Shown here in pieces: positions 44,202-53,412 of a stretch of 64,000 nucleotides of DNA. Numbering within the stretch: the first letter of the stretch is position 1; each line of letters opens with the position of its first letter. Position numbers and translations under genes: made by a program. This DNA comes from Candidatus Thiodiazotropha endoloripes (lineage in GTDB: Bacteria > Pseudomonadota > Gammaproteobacteria > Chromatiales > Chromatiaceae): positions 62,001-126,000 of the forward strand of contig LVKA01000021.1 of NCBI GenBank assembly GCA_001709035.1. The letters run 5' to 3'. A model generated the notes under the pieces. The model saw nothing but the letters and a program-made list of their open reading frames with translations, was not told the origin of the DNA and did no database searches.

Positions 44202-44213
44202 TTGGAGTCCTCT

Positions 44214-44768
44214 TTAATTTCCGTGATGATCTTGCCCGCCCTGGGCCCCTGCCTGGAAAATTGTTGCATCATGATCTTCGTGCGAAGTAGAAGCTTCCGG
44301 TATCAGATAGGCGGAATAACGCCCCCGGTTGATACCAAAAGCTTTGTCAAGAGTCTGCTTCAGTGTATTACTGCGGCTTCTGGATCGAAGAACCAGGTGA
44401 GTGGAGTACATGGACATCGGCCCTACTGAAAACTTTATGCAGGTCCCGATTCGGCTGGTTTCCAGTTCCACGGGGATATCCAGTTTGCCGTGATGTCCGC
44501 AGTAAGATGTACACTTCAATGTTTTTGCCAATCTCGTCCACGCATGGAAGCTCGCACCATCTTCCATATCCAGACTGGTCAAAAGTCGTACTGCACCATA
44601 CAACATGCCTGGGCCGTTGACATGTAGGTGGATTTCTTGCCTGGTCACGCGGGCATTAAGAAGTTGTGGCGTCCCTTTATGAAGGTTGTAGAGAACTTGG
44701 CTCGGCTTTCTAGTTGATTTGCTTTTCTTTTTCCTGACGATCTTCGGTTCTTTGATATCTTTACTCAC
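44214..44768 (-). CDS. Unknown partner of the tyrosinase (possible caddie analogue)
   Basis: About 184 aa from GTG 44768, preceded by GGAGGG. A basic N-terminus (VRKKKSKSTRKPSQ) is followed by a beta-rich body (EIHLHVNGPGMLYGAVRLLT, CTSYCGHHGKLDIPVELE) and a His/Asp-rich tail (HEDHDATIF ... QDHHGN). It ends 12 bases before the tyrosinase start. It does not look like MelC1, but the histidine tail and gene order fit a copper-delivery or assembly partner. Inference only. Confidence 0.5.
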   Translation of the reverse strand: MSKDIKEPKIVRKKKSKSTRKPSQVLYNLHKGTPQLLNARVTRQEIHLHVNGPGMLYGAVRLLTSLDMEDGASFHAWTRLAKTLKCTSYCGHHGKLDIPVELETSRIGTCIKFSVGPMSMYSTHLVLRSRSRSNTLKQTLDKAFGINRGRYSAYLIPEASTSHEDHDATIFQAGAQGGQDHHGN

Positions 44769-45889
44769 TTTGGGAGCCCTCCTTAGCAAAATCAACACGC
44801 AATCATCTATATTGGGAATCTGTAGTGTTCACATTCCCCTTGCTGCAATGCACACAATCAAAGTCGGCCAATGTAATTTAGTTATAGTCGAAAAGTATGA
44901 CAAATCCCAGAAGGAATTGCATATGACAGATGGACGCAATAATGGCCTTTTGGCGGGCTGTAGTCACCGGTATCATCATGGCCAGTGCTTGTTAGAGTGG
45001 GTATTCTGCAGGCGCGAACTGAAATTGATCTGGAAGGCACTAAGCTCGGTTTTCAGCAGACTCACCTGAATCGTGCTAACCATCCTTGTTGTTTGAACTC
45101 AATACTAGCCTGGAGCATAGGAAAGTTAAATGTCCTGTTTCCCTCCGTTGTAATATTGACAACCCAAAATCCTAGGTGAATCCTCGTTGTGTCGCATCTC
45201 TATTTGCATCACTCACGTTACAGTACATTCTCATATCAGCTCCTTTCAGTCAGTAAACAGCCTCGGTAGGGTTGCCCTGTCGGCAAAAAAGAAAAACGAG
45301 CATTCACGGATTTGGCTGATTGAGACTCCAGGCGGCTCAGGATCTGCTCGATGGAACCGATGTCTGCATTACTGCTCTTAATACATGCGCTTCCGACAGA
45401 CTGCTTTGTTGTTTTCAGCCTTCCTACCTAAGCCCTGCAACTTCCGGTTACAGCCGAAACCGGTAATCATCTAATACCCTCATTTCCAATGTTGCTCATT
45501 GTCCTATATTAAGAAGATGGTTCACTGAATCATACAACTGATTATTATTTCTAGTGCTTTTCTGCAAATCGACACCCTCTGCGAAAAGCGTGCAACTGTT
45601 TTGGGTCAGCTTATGGCCTTGTTAGACGAGATTTTAACTGCAACATTTCTCGTTGCTTCGTCCCTTCACAAGATGAAATGAGCAACATGCGACAGAGTCT
45701 GTTTGACCTAGCTGTATGACAAATGCATTTGGGTACGACAAGGTGGCTATTATTCTCACAGAGTTCAAAGGAGTCCTTAACTTCGCACCCATGATTGGTG
45801 TGTAGGATCTACTTTCGATCTATGCTCTAGATAACCCCGATAAAAATAACCAAGTAACCAATTATCTTCAGAACCCTAAGATAGCGATA
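44769..45889. other. 1.1-kb gene-poor region
   Basis: No convincing gene, RNA or element was found. Short open frames (for example 44985-45179) have no ribosome site and poor composition. A hairpin CCGGTT-N8-AACCGG lies at 45444-45463. The region separates the tyrosinase unit from the AT-rich defence-like block. Confidence 0.5.
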
Positions 45890-47368
45890 CTACTTTTCTT
45901 TAAACATACCATCTTCTTGTAAAACGAATTGCCTTTCGGTTCCTTCAAACAACTGGTTACCATGCCAATTATAATCAAGAGCCTTCAATTCATACACTTT
46001 ATTATTTTTTCTAAGGAATTCGATAATATTAAAGCCTCTTAGTGTATCCTTCGGTCTTGCTGTAGCATCCTTATTAAGAGTAGATGCACAACTACGCACT
46101 AGCCGATATCCATCTTCACTTGTATACGCGATAGACCTTTTATGAACATGACCATGAAGAAACAGCCCTGTCTTAACATCATTACTAAAATGAGCCTGAA
46201 ATGCTTCAACGTTTGTTACGGACTCGTCGTCTTTCGCTGTAACAGGTGAATGATGACACAACCCTACAACTAGTGATTTGTCACCGTCTTGCCGAAAAAC
46301 ACTCTGTATTGTTTGTATCACAGAAGTCAACTCTCCAGAGCTAACTGTCCTATCTGGCAACCCAAACGGATTTGCTGGTGAGCTGGTATTAACACCATAA
46401 AATATAACACCAAGATGACGAAATCGAGATTCCACCCAAGTTAAACCATCAGACTGTATATTATTTGAGTAAATATCACTTATTTCATCAACAAACTCAA
46501 CGTACGGTATATACGCATAAGGTATTAAGTCTGGTTGTTGGAGTTTATCCGATAGCTCCACGAAAAACTCATCCTGTACATTCTTTTTTAGTTCAGCCCG
46601 AGAAGCTGCAGCCAAAGGAATAGAAACATCATGATTTCCCGGAACCACCAACACTTGTGGTGGGGTATTGACACCCTCTGTTAACATCGCCAGAAACAGC
46701 TCAAGCCAAGTAATTGCTGCATCATACTCAGAAAGACTTGCTCTTTCTGCAACATCACCGGTTACTGCAATAAAATGTGGGACAACACCTTTACAAGCGG
46801 CCAATACTTTCTGTGCCATCAAACTGGCTTCTTGTCTTAACTGCTGTTCCTGAAACCCGCCAAATTGCAAATCCGATATGTGTAAAAGAAACAAGGACTC
46901 CGAAGGCTGTATAGTAATAGGCGCAACGTCTTTTTGTTCACAGGCCAATTGAATTAACTGACTGATGGCATACATCACTTCCCCATGATCTTTCCCCGCC
47001 ACGTCTCTCCAATTTAGTACTGTTTTTACATATTTTGTATTAAATGCTCGATTCAGTTCATCTGTATTTAAATCATTCCAGTGTTTGCTAACTAGTGCTA
47101 CTGGGATCTGTTGTTTCCTTAACTTTTCGATAACATCGTCTAAATTAGCCGTTTTCCAATACTCATAAAGAACAACATCCACTATCGCCCCATCATATCG
47201 ATTCTGGAAAAGGGTCTCATGCAAGTTCGAAATATCTTCAAGATAATCAAAAGCGAACTCAAACATCTTTGACTTTTTATTGAGAGCCGTTAAGAAGGAT
47301 TGATAATTGGTCTTCCTTGCCTCTCCCTTAATGATTTGGTCATCAATTATTAAATATTTAATTAACAT
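45890..47368 (-). CDS. Receiver-metallophosphoesterase fusion
   Basis: About 492 aa from ATG 47368 (CGAGG just upstream; the longer start would overlap the preceding gene). Residues 1-120 look like a response-regulator receiver domain: acidic pair D9-D10 (YLIIDDQ), phospho-acceptor candidate D64 (AIVDVVL), S94 (ALVSKHW) and K115 (VKTVLNW). From about 160 a calcineurin-like phosphoesterase follows: SDLQFG (D166; Q in place of the usual H), GDVAE (204-208), PGNHD (243-247), LCHHSP and HGHVHK. It follows the 1,562-aa gene by 16 bases. A receiver controlling a phosphoesterase is rare; cyclic nucleotide, nucleotide or nucleic-acid substrates are possible. Confidence 0.8.
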   Translation of the reverse strand: MLIKYLIIDDQIIKGEARKTNYQSFLTALNKKSKMFEFAFDYLEDISNLHETLFQNRYDGAIVDVVLYEYWKTANLDDVIEKLRKQQIPVALVSKHWNDLNTDELNRAFNTKYVKTVLNWRDVAGKDHGEVMYAISQLIQLACEQKDVAPITIQPSESLFLLHISDLQFGGFQEQQLRQEASLMAQKVLAACKGVVPHFIAVTGDVAERASLSEYDAAITWLELFLAMLTEGVNTPPQVLVVPGNHDVSIPLAAASRAELKKNVQDEFFVELSDKLQQPDLIPYAYIPYVEFVDEISDIYSNNIQSDGLTWVESRFRHLGVIFYGVNTSSPANPFGLPDRTVSSGELTSVIQTIQSVFRQDGDKSLVVGLCHHSPVTAKDDESVTNVEAFQAHFSNDVKTGLFLHGHVHKRSIAYTSEDGYRLVRSCASTLNKDATARPKDTLRGFNIIEFLRKNNKVYELKALDYNWHGNQLFEGTERQFVLQEDGMFKEK

Positions 47369-47384
47369 ATCAACCTCGTTACAC

Positions 47385-50300
47385 TCAAAGGTATTTTGAA
47401 TCAAGTGGTATACAAAAAATCACTTTAACAAAACCGTTCTCTACCACGATACTCCTTTCCCCCCCCAACCTCTCAAATCCCGCTACTCTGTAATTATGAG
47501 TGTTGTGTATGGACTTATCTACTAAGGAATTAGCAAAAGTCAAAACAAGATGATCACCATTCACATCGGCATTCCACCACATGTCCGCTGGAATATCTAA
47601 CTTCTGTTCTGAAAATGGATCCAGTATTTGATACTCTGAGTAAATAACGTTTGACAACGCATCCCGTATCACTTCTAGTGTATATACATCCCACAGCAGA
47701 TACAGCTTTCTTTCCCATTTCCCTCTATTATGCGCGGTTGATGATAACATCAAAGATGGCTTTATTATCTTCCCTTCAACTATCCATCGCTTTGCGATCT
47801 TTGGATTCATGCTTGCCTTTTCTACAACATGAAGATCCCATCGTTCATTGACTATTTGGACTATTGGGCTTAGCAAGTTCTCTATATATGTATCCGCCTT
47901 CAAAGTACGAAAGAAGTTTGAGGTAATATTCCATAACAAGCTATGTTTTGGTGCGAAACCTGACCGCGCTTTGCCCGACACCACCTTCTGAACTTCCTCT
48001 ACGATCGCTTGAGCATTAGTAACGCAATTGTCATTCACTAAAGTCGTATTTTCGCACTTCTCAATTAGCCTCTCGAGTGTTTCTATATGTGAATCAAGTA
48101 AGTCAGTATTCTTTAGCTCCCGATACCCAGACCTTTTTAAACCATTAATTACATTTGATAATGTCTTTGAATCCGCCACCAACATTGCAAGGTCTTCCCT
48201 AACCTCATTAATTGAAGAATATGACTTTGTGGGAATTTTCTCCAGGGCTTGCATATATGGACCACTATGCATGTTTATTAATCGAGTATAAGGAATACGA
48301 AACAAGCTCATATAAGCACGAATAAACTCCTTTGACTCTCCGATGCTTATATAGCAATAATTCTTTGCTTCCACCTCATTACGCGGATTGCCATGCCCAT
48401 ACTCAAGTCCGTAATAATAACTTGCCTTCTTCAATGTAACAGATACCACAATTGCAAGATCCGTGTTCAATATTTCTGTCGAAATTAAAAGCTTTTCTGT
48501 TATCTCATGCCAAACATCTGGAATTAGCTCTTTGTCAATCAAAATGAAGCACAATCCAGCGAGAGACGTATTTTTTGTTGAGTACCGCATTTTAGCTAGC
48601 ACTCCGAGCATAAAAAGATAACGCTCTCTTTTCTCCCAATAGGAAAATTCGTCAATAAACTGTATAAGTTGAACAGCAAGAACCTGTAATGCTGCTTCGT
48701 AATTCTTTAACTTGTCGCACAATAAATTCGCTTTATTAATTGCAACATCTGATCTAGTTGTCAGCCTTGTTAGCTCTGCCAATACAGAAGATAGCTGTAT
48801 TGAATCATATATGGGTATTCTTTGTTTATTCTTATTTCCCACCGAATCGATATCAATGCCAAAAGTAACATAAATCGGGTCATCAAAACGTATAGGAGCA
48901 ACACCACCATAATGCCAATCGGATGAAGCATCCAATAAATGCCATTCCTCCCACCATTGCGAAATACGATTCTGCAAAGCAGGAGTATGCAGCTTGTTTG
49001 TATAGGTCGTCAGAATATTCAGCGCCTGACATATTGCGCAATCGCGTCGCGATCCTAACCCCGGCACATCCCATTTCCAATAACGTTTATTGTTTATTAT
49101 CTGCTTTTTGATTGCCTTTTCGCTTATAGGCGAACCTGTACGATCCAAAAGGGCAACCGTATAAATGCTACGCGCACCCATCTCCGACAGTGTCTGCGAA
49201 AGTTCATTAATATGCCTTCCTGATGCTAGCCCATCATCAAAAAGAATAGCTTCCCATGCTTTTTTGTCGCTCTTTTCCAGAACTGAATTGACCCGTTCTT
49301 TTACCAATGAGGGCACCAAGAGAGGAGAGACAACTCTATGGCCTATAAGCTTTATTGGAACCAGTTCACCATTATTCACCAGATCGACGAAAAAAGATTC
49401 GTGCTGAAGATTTGATATAATTCTATCTGTTGTATAGTGTGAAGGGTAAACTAAAAACCGTCTTGTTTCTTTTGTATCTCTAGTTAATCTTTTGAGCGTA
49501 CTACAAAGCCATTTATACATACTCCCCTTGCGGTACTTTGAATACTCAAGTGTTACACCGACATTAGCCGTAAGAAGATCATGTCTCGAATTTTGGTCCC
49601 AGTGTCCAAGCTTTATCGCGTCCAATTTGCTGAAATCCATGTACATTTGCTTTGGCGTTCGACCAAACCAAGACCGATTAAAATCTAGTGATCCATCTTT
49701 GTTTCTTCTATAACGCAATACGGATATTGAAGCCTCTCCGTACGGAGCAATATATGGAGTATTGCTAATTCGACGCCAATCTCTCTCATCAAGCCTTGTG
49801 GCTACATCTTCAACTCCTACTTCTTTATCTACCCACAAAAGCGCACGCAGAGTATCTTGAACATTACCTGAGTCAGAGTCGATATTTGAAAGAATATGCA
49901 CTGCGTATTGAGCTGGTTTGTATTTACGATTGGTAAATTTTTTCGCCGTACTCGTAGTAACCGCGACGCTATCTACTACAACACTTTCTTTACACTCTGA
50001 ACCCGAGCGACCCATTCTCATAGTCGCATCTTTCACGAGCGACTCCACCAACTCATCACCGGGCAATGGCTCCAATCCCGGAAACAATGACAAGCATCTT
50101 TTTAGTGCTCTTCTGCAAGCACGGTACTTTCCTTCTAATGTTAAGGCATAAGGGAAATCTAAGTATTTTTTTAATATTATTTCCTCATTATCTCTCTTCT
50201 TACCCCACTTTATCGTTCCGTGATAAACGCAATGCTCTATATTGTCTCTCCAAAAGATAATCGAATCGATCTCTCTCAATAAAAGAGCAAGCTCAAATAC

Positions 50301-52073
50301 ACTCAATCCTGATGCACTATGACTAACAAAATCACTAATTACGAACTTGTCAATAGCCAAATCCACCGAATCTTCATGCGTCGAAAACGCTGCACTACCC
50401 CAATCTTCTGATACGACAAGTATTTCAAGCCGAGAACTACGATGAACCTTTGTTTCACGGAATAAAGTGCAAAACCACAGCGTTTGAAAAGGAGTCAATT
50501 CCGCAATGATAAGTTGGCTGACAGACCATTCTGGTAGCACCGAACCTTGACCAGCCAACAGTGTTAGCCAACTAGACACATCTTCTTTACTCACTAGCCT
50601 AGGAGGCCTCAACACTAGCACATCTGTATTAACTTCCGCCTCCTCGTTGGGTGGGGTGCAGTTATCTTTGACACGATAGTCAAAACACTCAACTCTAGAT
50701 CCCCCCTGATAACGGTCACAGAATCTCAATGTATCTGCTAAATCCGACAATGTTTCATCAGAAGGGCTACTGATAAATTTATTTGACTCCGGATGGAATC
50801 CATGTGGTTGTATTGAAAATGCGTAGCCAGTACCACGCACAGGATTGGAAACTTCAAGAATATGTTTAAAGCTCAACGACAATGGCTTAAATAATATGCT
50901 TTTCTGCGAGCAAGTTGGATTACCCTCCTTATTAACTCCCCATGGATGATGATTACCAACCCAGTTACCACTTTCATATATTCGGCAATAATCTCGGCCT
51001 TCTTTCAGCATATGACCGATATCTTTTAGCCCTGTAACCTCTGTTTTTGTTTTATCGTGCCTAGGATCCTTAGAAACCGCCTTAGTAAAAATAACGCCAC
51101 TTGCTGAGTGGAGTATGTTTTTTTTGTTTTTTTCCTCTATCGCTTTAGTTAGCAGTTGTTTTACTTGAGAGTCTTTTGAATTATCCTTCCACCTACCTAA
51201 ATCTCTTGTTAGCCCTTCACCCACATCGCAAACATACAACTCAATCCAGTTGGCATAAATATTTGGGGCAAACTTTCTTTGACCATATATAGTTTTTTCT
51301 CTTATATATAGCCTATCCCAATCCTCAGCATCCTCGCTATACTCGGGACGAGCGCCTCTTAGCCTCGCATACACCCCAATCCATGGTACTACTGCTTCCT
51401 CTTGAGAATATGCATGATCAGCGGCGTTTAAAATTAGTTCAAATAGTATTTTTCTGAGCTTTTGGTAAAGAAGGTCTCGCTCATAAGGGGCTCCTTTATA
51501 AGACCCCTCTATTGCTCTCGCACCAGCTTCACTAACGAGCTTCTCTACTTTTTCTTGAAGCGCAGAATGCAGGTTATCACGATCACTACTGTACTCATCC
51601 GCAGAAAATATATTTGCAAGCAAACAATCAGAGTTCCTGTAATGTGTTCTAGCTGGTGTAGACTCAATCTGCCTTGCCATATCTGAATTTACAATTCGAT
51701 TCCTTCCATTGAGGGCGATTCGACTGGATTGTGAGAGCTCAATTAAGAAACCCTGTTCAGAAATGAATTTCAGAAAGACCGCATGTTCGCTGGTATCTTT
51801 TTCGTTGATTTTACCCAATGAAATCAGAGTGTTGATATTTTTATTTTTTCTTAATACAAGGGCCAGAAATATCAGGGGCAATGGGTCAGCCCACTCTGTC
51901 AATTCGAATGAAATATAACATCTACTTACTTCATTTCTGCTTAAGTGATTATCTAAAACACCAAGCAAAGCTAAGCCATTATTTTCACTGAGGCATTTTC
52001 CAACATTCCATCTGCATCCACCGCTTTCCAAGCGAGGCAATTCATCTTCGATTAATTTATTTCCATTTCCCAT
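47385..52073 (-). CDS. Giant STAS-like/GHKL-ATPase/phosphoribosyltransferase-like protein
   Basis: 1562 aa. Residues 45-115 look STAS-like (CYISFELTEWADPLPLIFLA; FLKFISEQGFLIEL). A GHKL ATPase follows: N-box LRKILFELILNAADHAY (206-222), G1-box VCDVGEG (281-287), and HSASGVIFTKAV (322-333). Mid-protein is a phosphoribosyltransferase-like domain: FLVYPSHYTTDRII, the PRPP-loop-like ILFDDGLASGRHI (943-955), LLDRTGSP, and cysteines CAIC (1012-1015). A helical repeat region follows. The last 150 residues resemble a second, degenerate GHKL domain (RDALSNVIYSEY; FERLGGERSIVVENG; VKVIFCIPL). No catalytic histidine-kinase DHp domain is evident. It is encoded with the receiver-phosphoesterase. Confidence 0.7.
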   Translation of the reverse strand: MGNGNKLIEDELPRLESGGCRWNVGKCLSENNGLALLGVLDNHLSRNEVSRCYISFELTEWADPLPLIFLALVLRKNKNINTLISLGKINEKDTSEHAVFLKFISEQGFLIELSQSSRIALNGRNRIVNSDMARQIESTPARTHYRNSDCLLANIFSADEYSSDRDNLHSALQEKVEKLVSEAGARAIEGSYKGAPYERDLLYQKLRKILFELILNAADHAYSQEEAVVPWIGVYARLRGARPEYSEDAEDWDRLYIREKTIYGQRKFAPNIYANWIELYVCDVGEGLTRDLGRWKDNSKDSQVKQLLTKAIEEKNKKNILHSASGVIFTKAVSKDPRHDKTKTEVTGLKDIGHMLKEGRDYCRIYESGNWVGNHHPWGVNKEGNPTCSQKSILFKPLSLSFKHILEVSNPVRGTGYAFSIQPHGFHPESNKFISSPSDETLSDLADTLRFCDRYQGGSRVECFDYRVKDNCTPPNEEAEVNTDVLVLRPPRLVSKEDVSSWLTLLAGQGSVLPEWSVSQLIIAELTPFQTLWFCTLFRETKVHRSSRLEILVVSEDWGSAAFSTHEDSVDLAIDKFVISDFVSHSASGLSVFELALLLREIDSIIFWRDNIEHCVYHGTIKWGKKRDNEEIILKKYLDFPYALTLEGKYRACRRALKRCLSLFPGLEPLPGDELVESLVKDATMRMGRSGSECKESVVVDSVAVTTSTAKKFTNRKYKPAQYAVHILSNIDSDSGNVQDTLRALLWVDKEVGVEDVATRLDERDWRRISNTPYIAPYGEASISVLRYRRNKDGSLDFNRSWFGRTPKQMYMDFSKLDAIKLGHWDQNSRHDLLTANVGVTLEYSKYRKGSMYKWLCSTLKRLTRDTKETRRFLVYPSHYTTDRIISNLQHESFFVDLVNNGELVPIKLIGHRVVSPLLVPSLVKERVNSVLEKSDKKAWEAILFDDGLASGRHINELSQTLSEMGARSIYTVALLDRTGSPISEKAIKKQIINNKRYWKWDVPGLGSRRDCAICQALNILTTYTNKLHTPALQNRISQWWEEWHLLDASSDWHYGGVAPIRFDDPIYVTFGIDIDSVGNKNKQRIPIYDSIQLSSVLAELTRLTTRSDVAINKANLLCDKLKNYEAALQVLAVQLIQFIDEFSYWEKRERYLFMLGVLAKMRYSTKNTSLAGLCFILIDKELIPDVWHEITEKLLISTEILNTDLAIVVSVTLKKASYYYGLEYGHGNPRNEVEAKNYCYISIGESKEFIRAYMSLFRIPYTRLINMHSGPYMQALEKIPTKSYSSINEVREDLAMLVADSKTLSNVINGLKRSGYRELKNTDLLDSHIETLERLIEKCENTTLVNDNCVTNAQAIVEEVQKVVSGKARSGFAPKHSLLWNITSNFFRTLKADTYIENLLSPIVQIVNERWDLHVVEKASMNPKIAKRWIVEGKIIKPSLMLSSTAHNRGKWERKLYLLWDVYTLEVIRDALSNVIYSEYQILDPFSEQKLDIPADMWWNADVNGDHLVLTFANSLVDKSIHNTHNYRVAGFERLGGERSIVVENGFVKVIFCIPLDSKYL

Positions 52074-52835
52074 GGCAACTTCCTACTGGATAATATTTGC
52101 TCAATGCATGCGAACAATAAATGTTTATAACATCTGCCATTTCAACAACGAACGTCACTGGTCCTGACAAGAGGCATACGATTCCATCTCCATTAGGATG
52201 CATTTTCCACAACGTCCAGTCGGAGACATAAGAATTGTCTGCAATAAATTACACATGTGGATACCGCACATTTTGCCAGCAACGACTTCTCGCCATAAAG
52301 TGCCATTTAGTGGTAACGGCTTTTAAGGGCCCTTACTTGATACGAGTGGCCTCAATTTGCCGAGCAATTCTTTTTGCATGCCCCATCATTTCTGGCAATT
52401 TTTCGACATTTTCGAATCACTCCATCAAGCCCATCAGAACAAATTGGATCTATACCCTATAGGACCAGGTAGGTGAATATTACCCACTTGATCTAGGGAA
52501 GAGCCGTAAATATCGTTCCCTTTAGCACTTCTGCAACTCTGCCATATACGTCGTTGGAATGACTGAAAACTCTCGTACACCGTCCATAATCATTTCTAAG
52601 ATAGGATCTTTCGAGTAAGGCTTAAAATCACCACCTGCAGTTCTAACACCCATTCACCACTACCTACCTATGACAAAATAACATTAATGCAGGGAACAAT
52701 ATGTACGCGCCCGCAGCTATCATTTAAAACAAACACGTCTTTCCACGACGTAGGGCAATTTGATCCATTGATCTCGTTTGACATTCCAGCAAATGATGAC
52801 TGACCTGTTACGTATACTGGACATTCTTCACTCAT
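52057..52835 (-). pseudogene. Decayed frames upstream of the giant gene
   Basis: This gap holds no intact long gene, but minus-strand pieces read as protein in shifting frames: 52668-52835 (MSEECPVYVTGQSSFAGMSN..., 55 aa), 52522-52653 (MGVRTAGGDFKPYSKDPILE..., 43 aa), then KGNDIYGSSLDQVGNIHLPG, ENVEKLPEMMGHAKRIARQI, and 52057-52203 (MHPNGDGIVCLLSGPVTFVV..., 48 aa). The last overlaps the giant gene start by 17 bases. Either one or more genes have eroded, or a few real small genes remain. Family unknown. Confidence 0.4.
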
Positions 52836-52862
52836 ACTGTTTGCTCATCATGTATGTATTAT

Positions 52863-53252
52863 TCAATTATCACCAATATTAGCCCAAGCTATATATAAAT
52901 AATATCGATGGTTATTATCGCCTTTTAACCCACCCAAGCTAGGAGTATAAGGTCCATGCTTTGTATCGCCTCTGTACTTTTTAAATAAAATAGATTTTTT
53001 GTTCATCTGAATCATTCCATACAATTTTTCTTCCAGCGAAAGCGCAGCTTTTGCTTTAAGCTGTCTTGTATTCAATATTACAAAGTGAGGCCAAGTTGGA
53101 GCATTATTTCTAGGCCCCCAAGTACGATATTGATCTTTTCTCTCGACAGGTCTCATTGTTATACCAATATTATATTGCTCTAATAATGGACTTCTTACAA
53201 TGCATTCAATAGTATCAATGAGATTCTCAGCAATTTCTATCCGTTTCGTCAT
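52863..53252 (-). CDS. Unknown protein (129 aa)
   Basis: Soluble, basic and Tyr/Lys-rich. The segment NIGITMRPVERKDQYRTWGP followed by LSLEEKLYGMIQ is reminiscent of a GIY-YIG nuclease part (G-x-T-x-x-P-x-x-R, then a glutamate helix), but the opening GIY strand is not clear. A closing YYLYIAW is hydrophobic. It lies 160 bases downstream of the Septu-like HNH gene on the same strand and may be an accessory gene of that locus. Confidence 0.45.
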   Translation of the reverse strand: MTKRIEIAENLIDTIECIVRSPLLEQYNIGITMRPVERKDQYRTWGPRNNAPTWPHFVILNTRQLKAKAALSLEEKLYGMIQMNKKSILFKKYRGDTKHGPYTPSLGGLKGDNNHRYYLYIAWANIGDN

Positions 53253-53412
53253 TTAGATCTATTCCAATCTTCTTCTTGATCGATAATTCTAATATGTCTC
53301 ATTTCGCCATTAGCGGACATTGCGAGGAATTGGTATAAAGCAATCTCCTAATTTAGTAAAATACCGTTTAATCGATTAATTGACAATATTGCTGTTTGAC
53401 TGAAGAAATAAC

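Noticed and set aside
45610-45640. Possible integron attC end (GTTAGAC in CCTTGTTAGACG)
   Set aside because: The matching left-hand core and the long imperfect palindrome expected of attC were not found upstream.
45890-52073. Assignment of the operon to Detocs
   Set aside because: No histidine-kinase DHp domain, no separate buffering receiver, and no purine nucleosidase effector; only the receiver-effector logic is shared.
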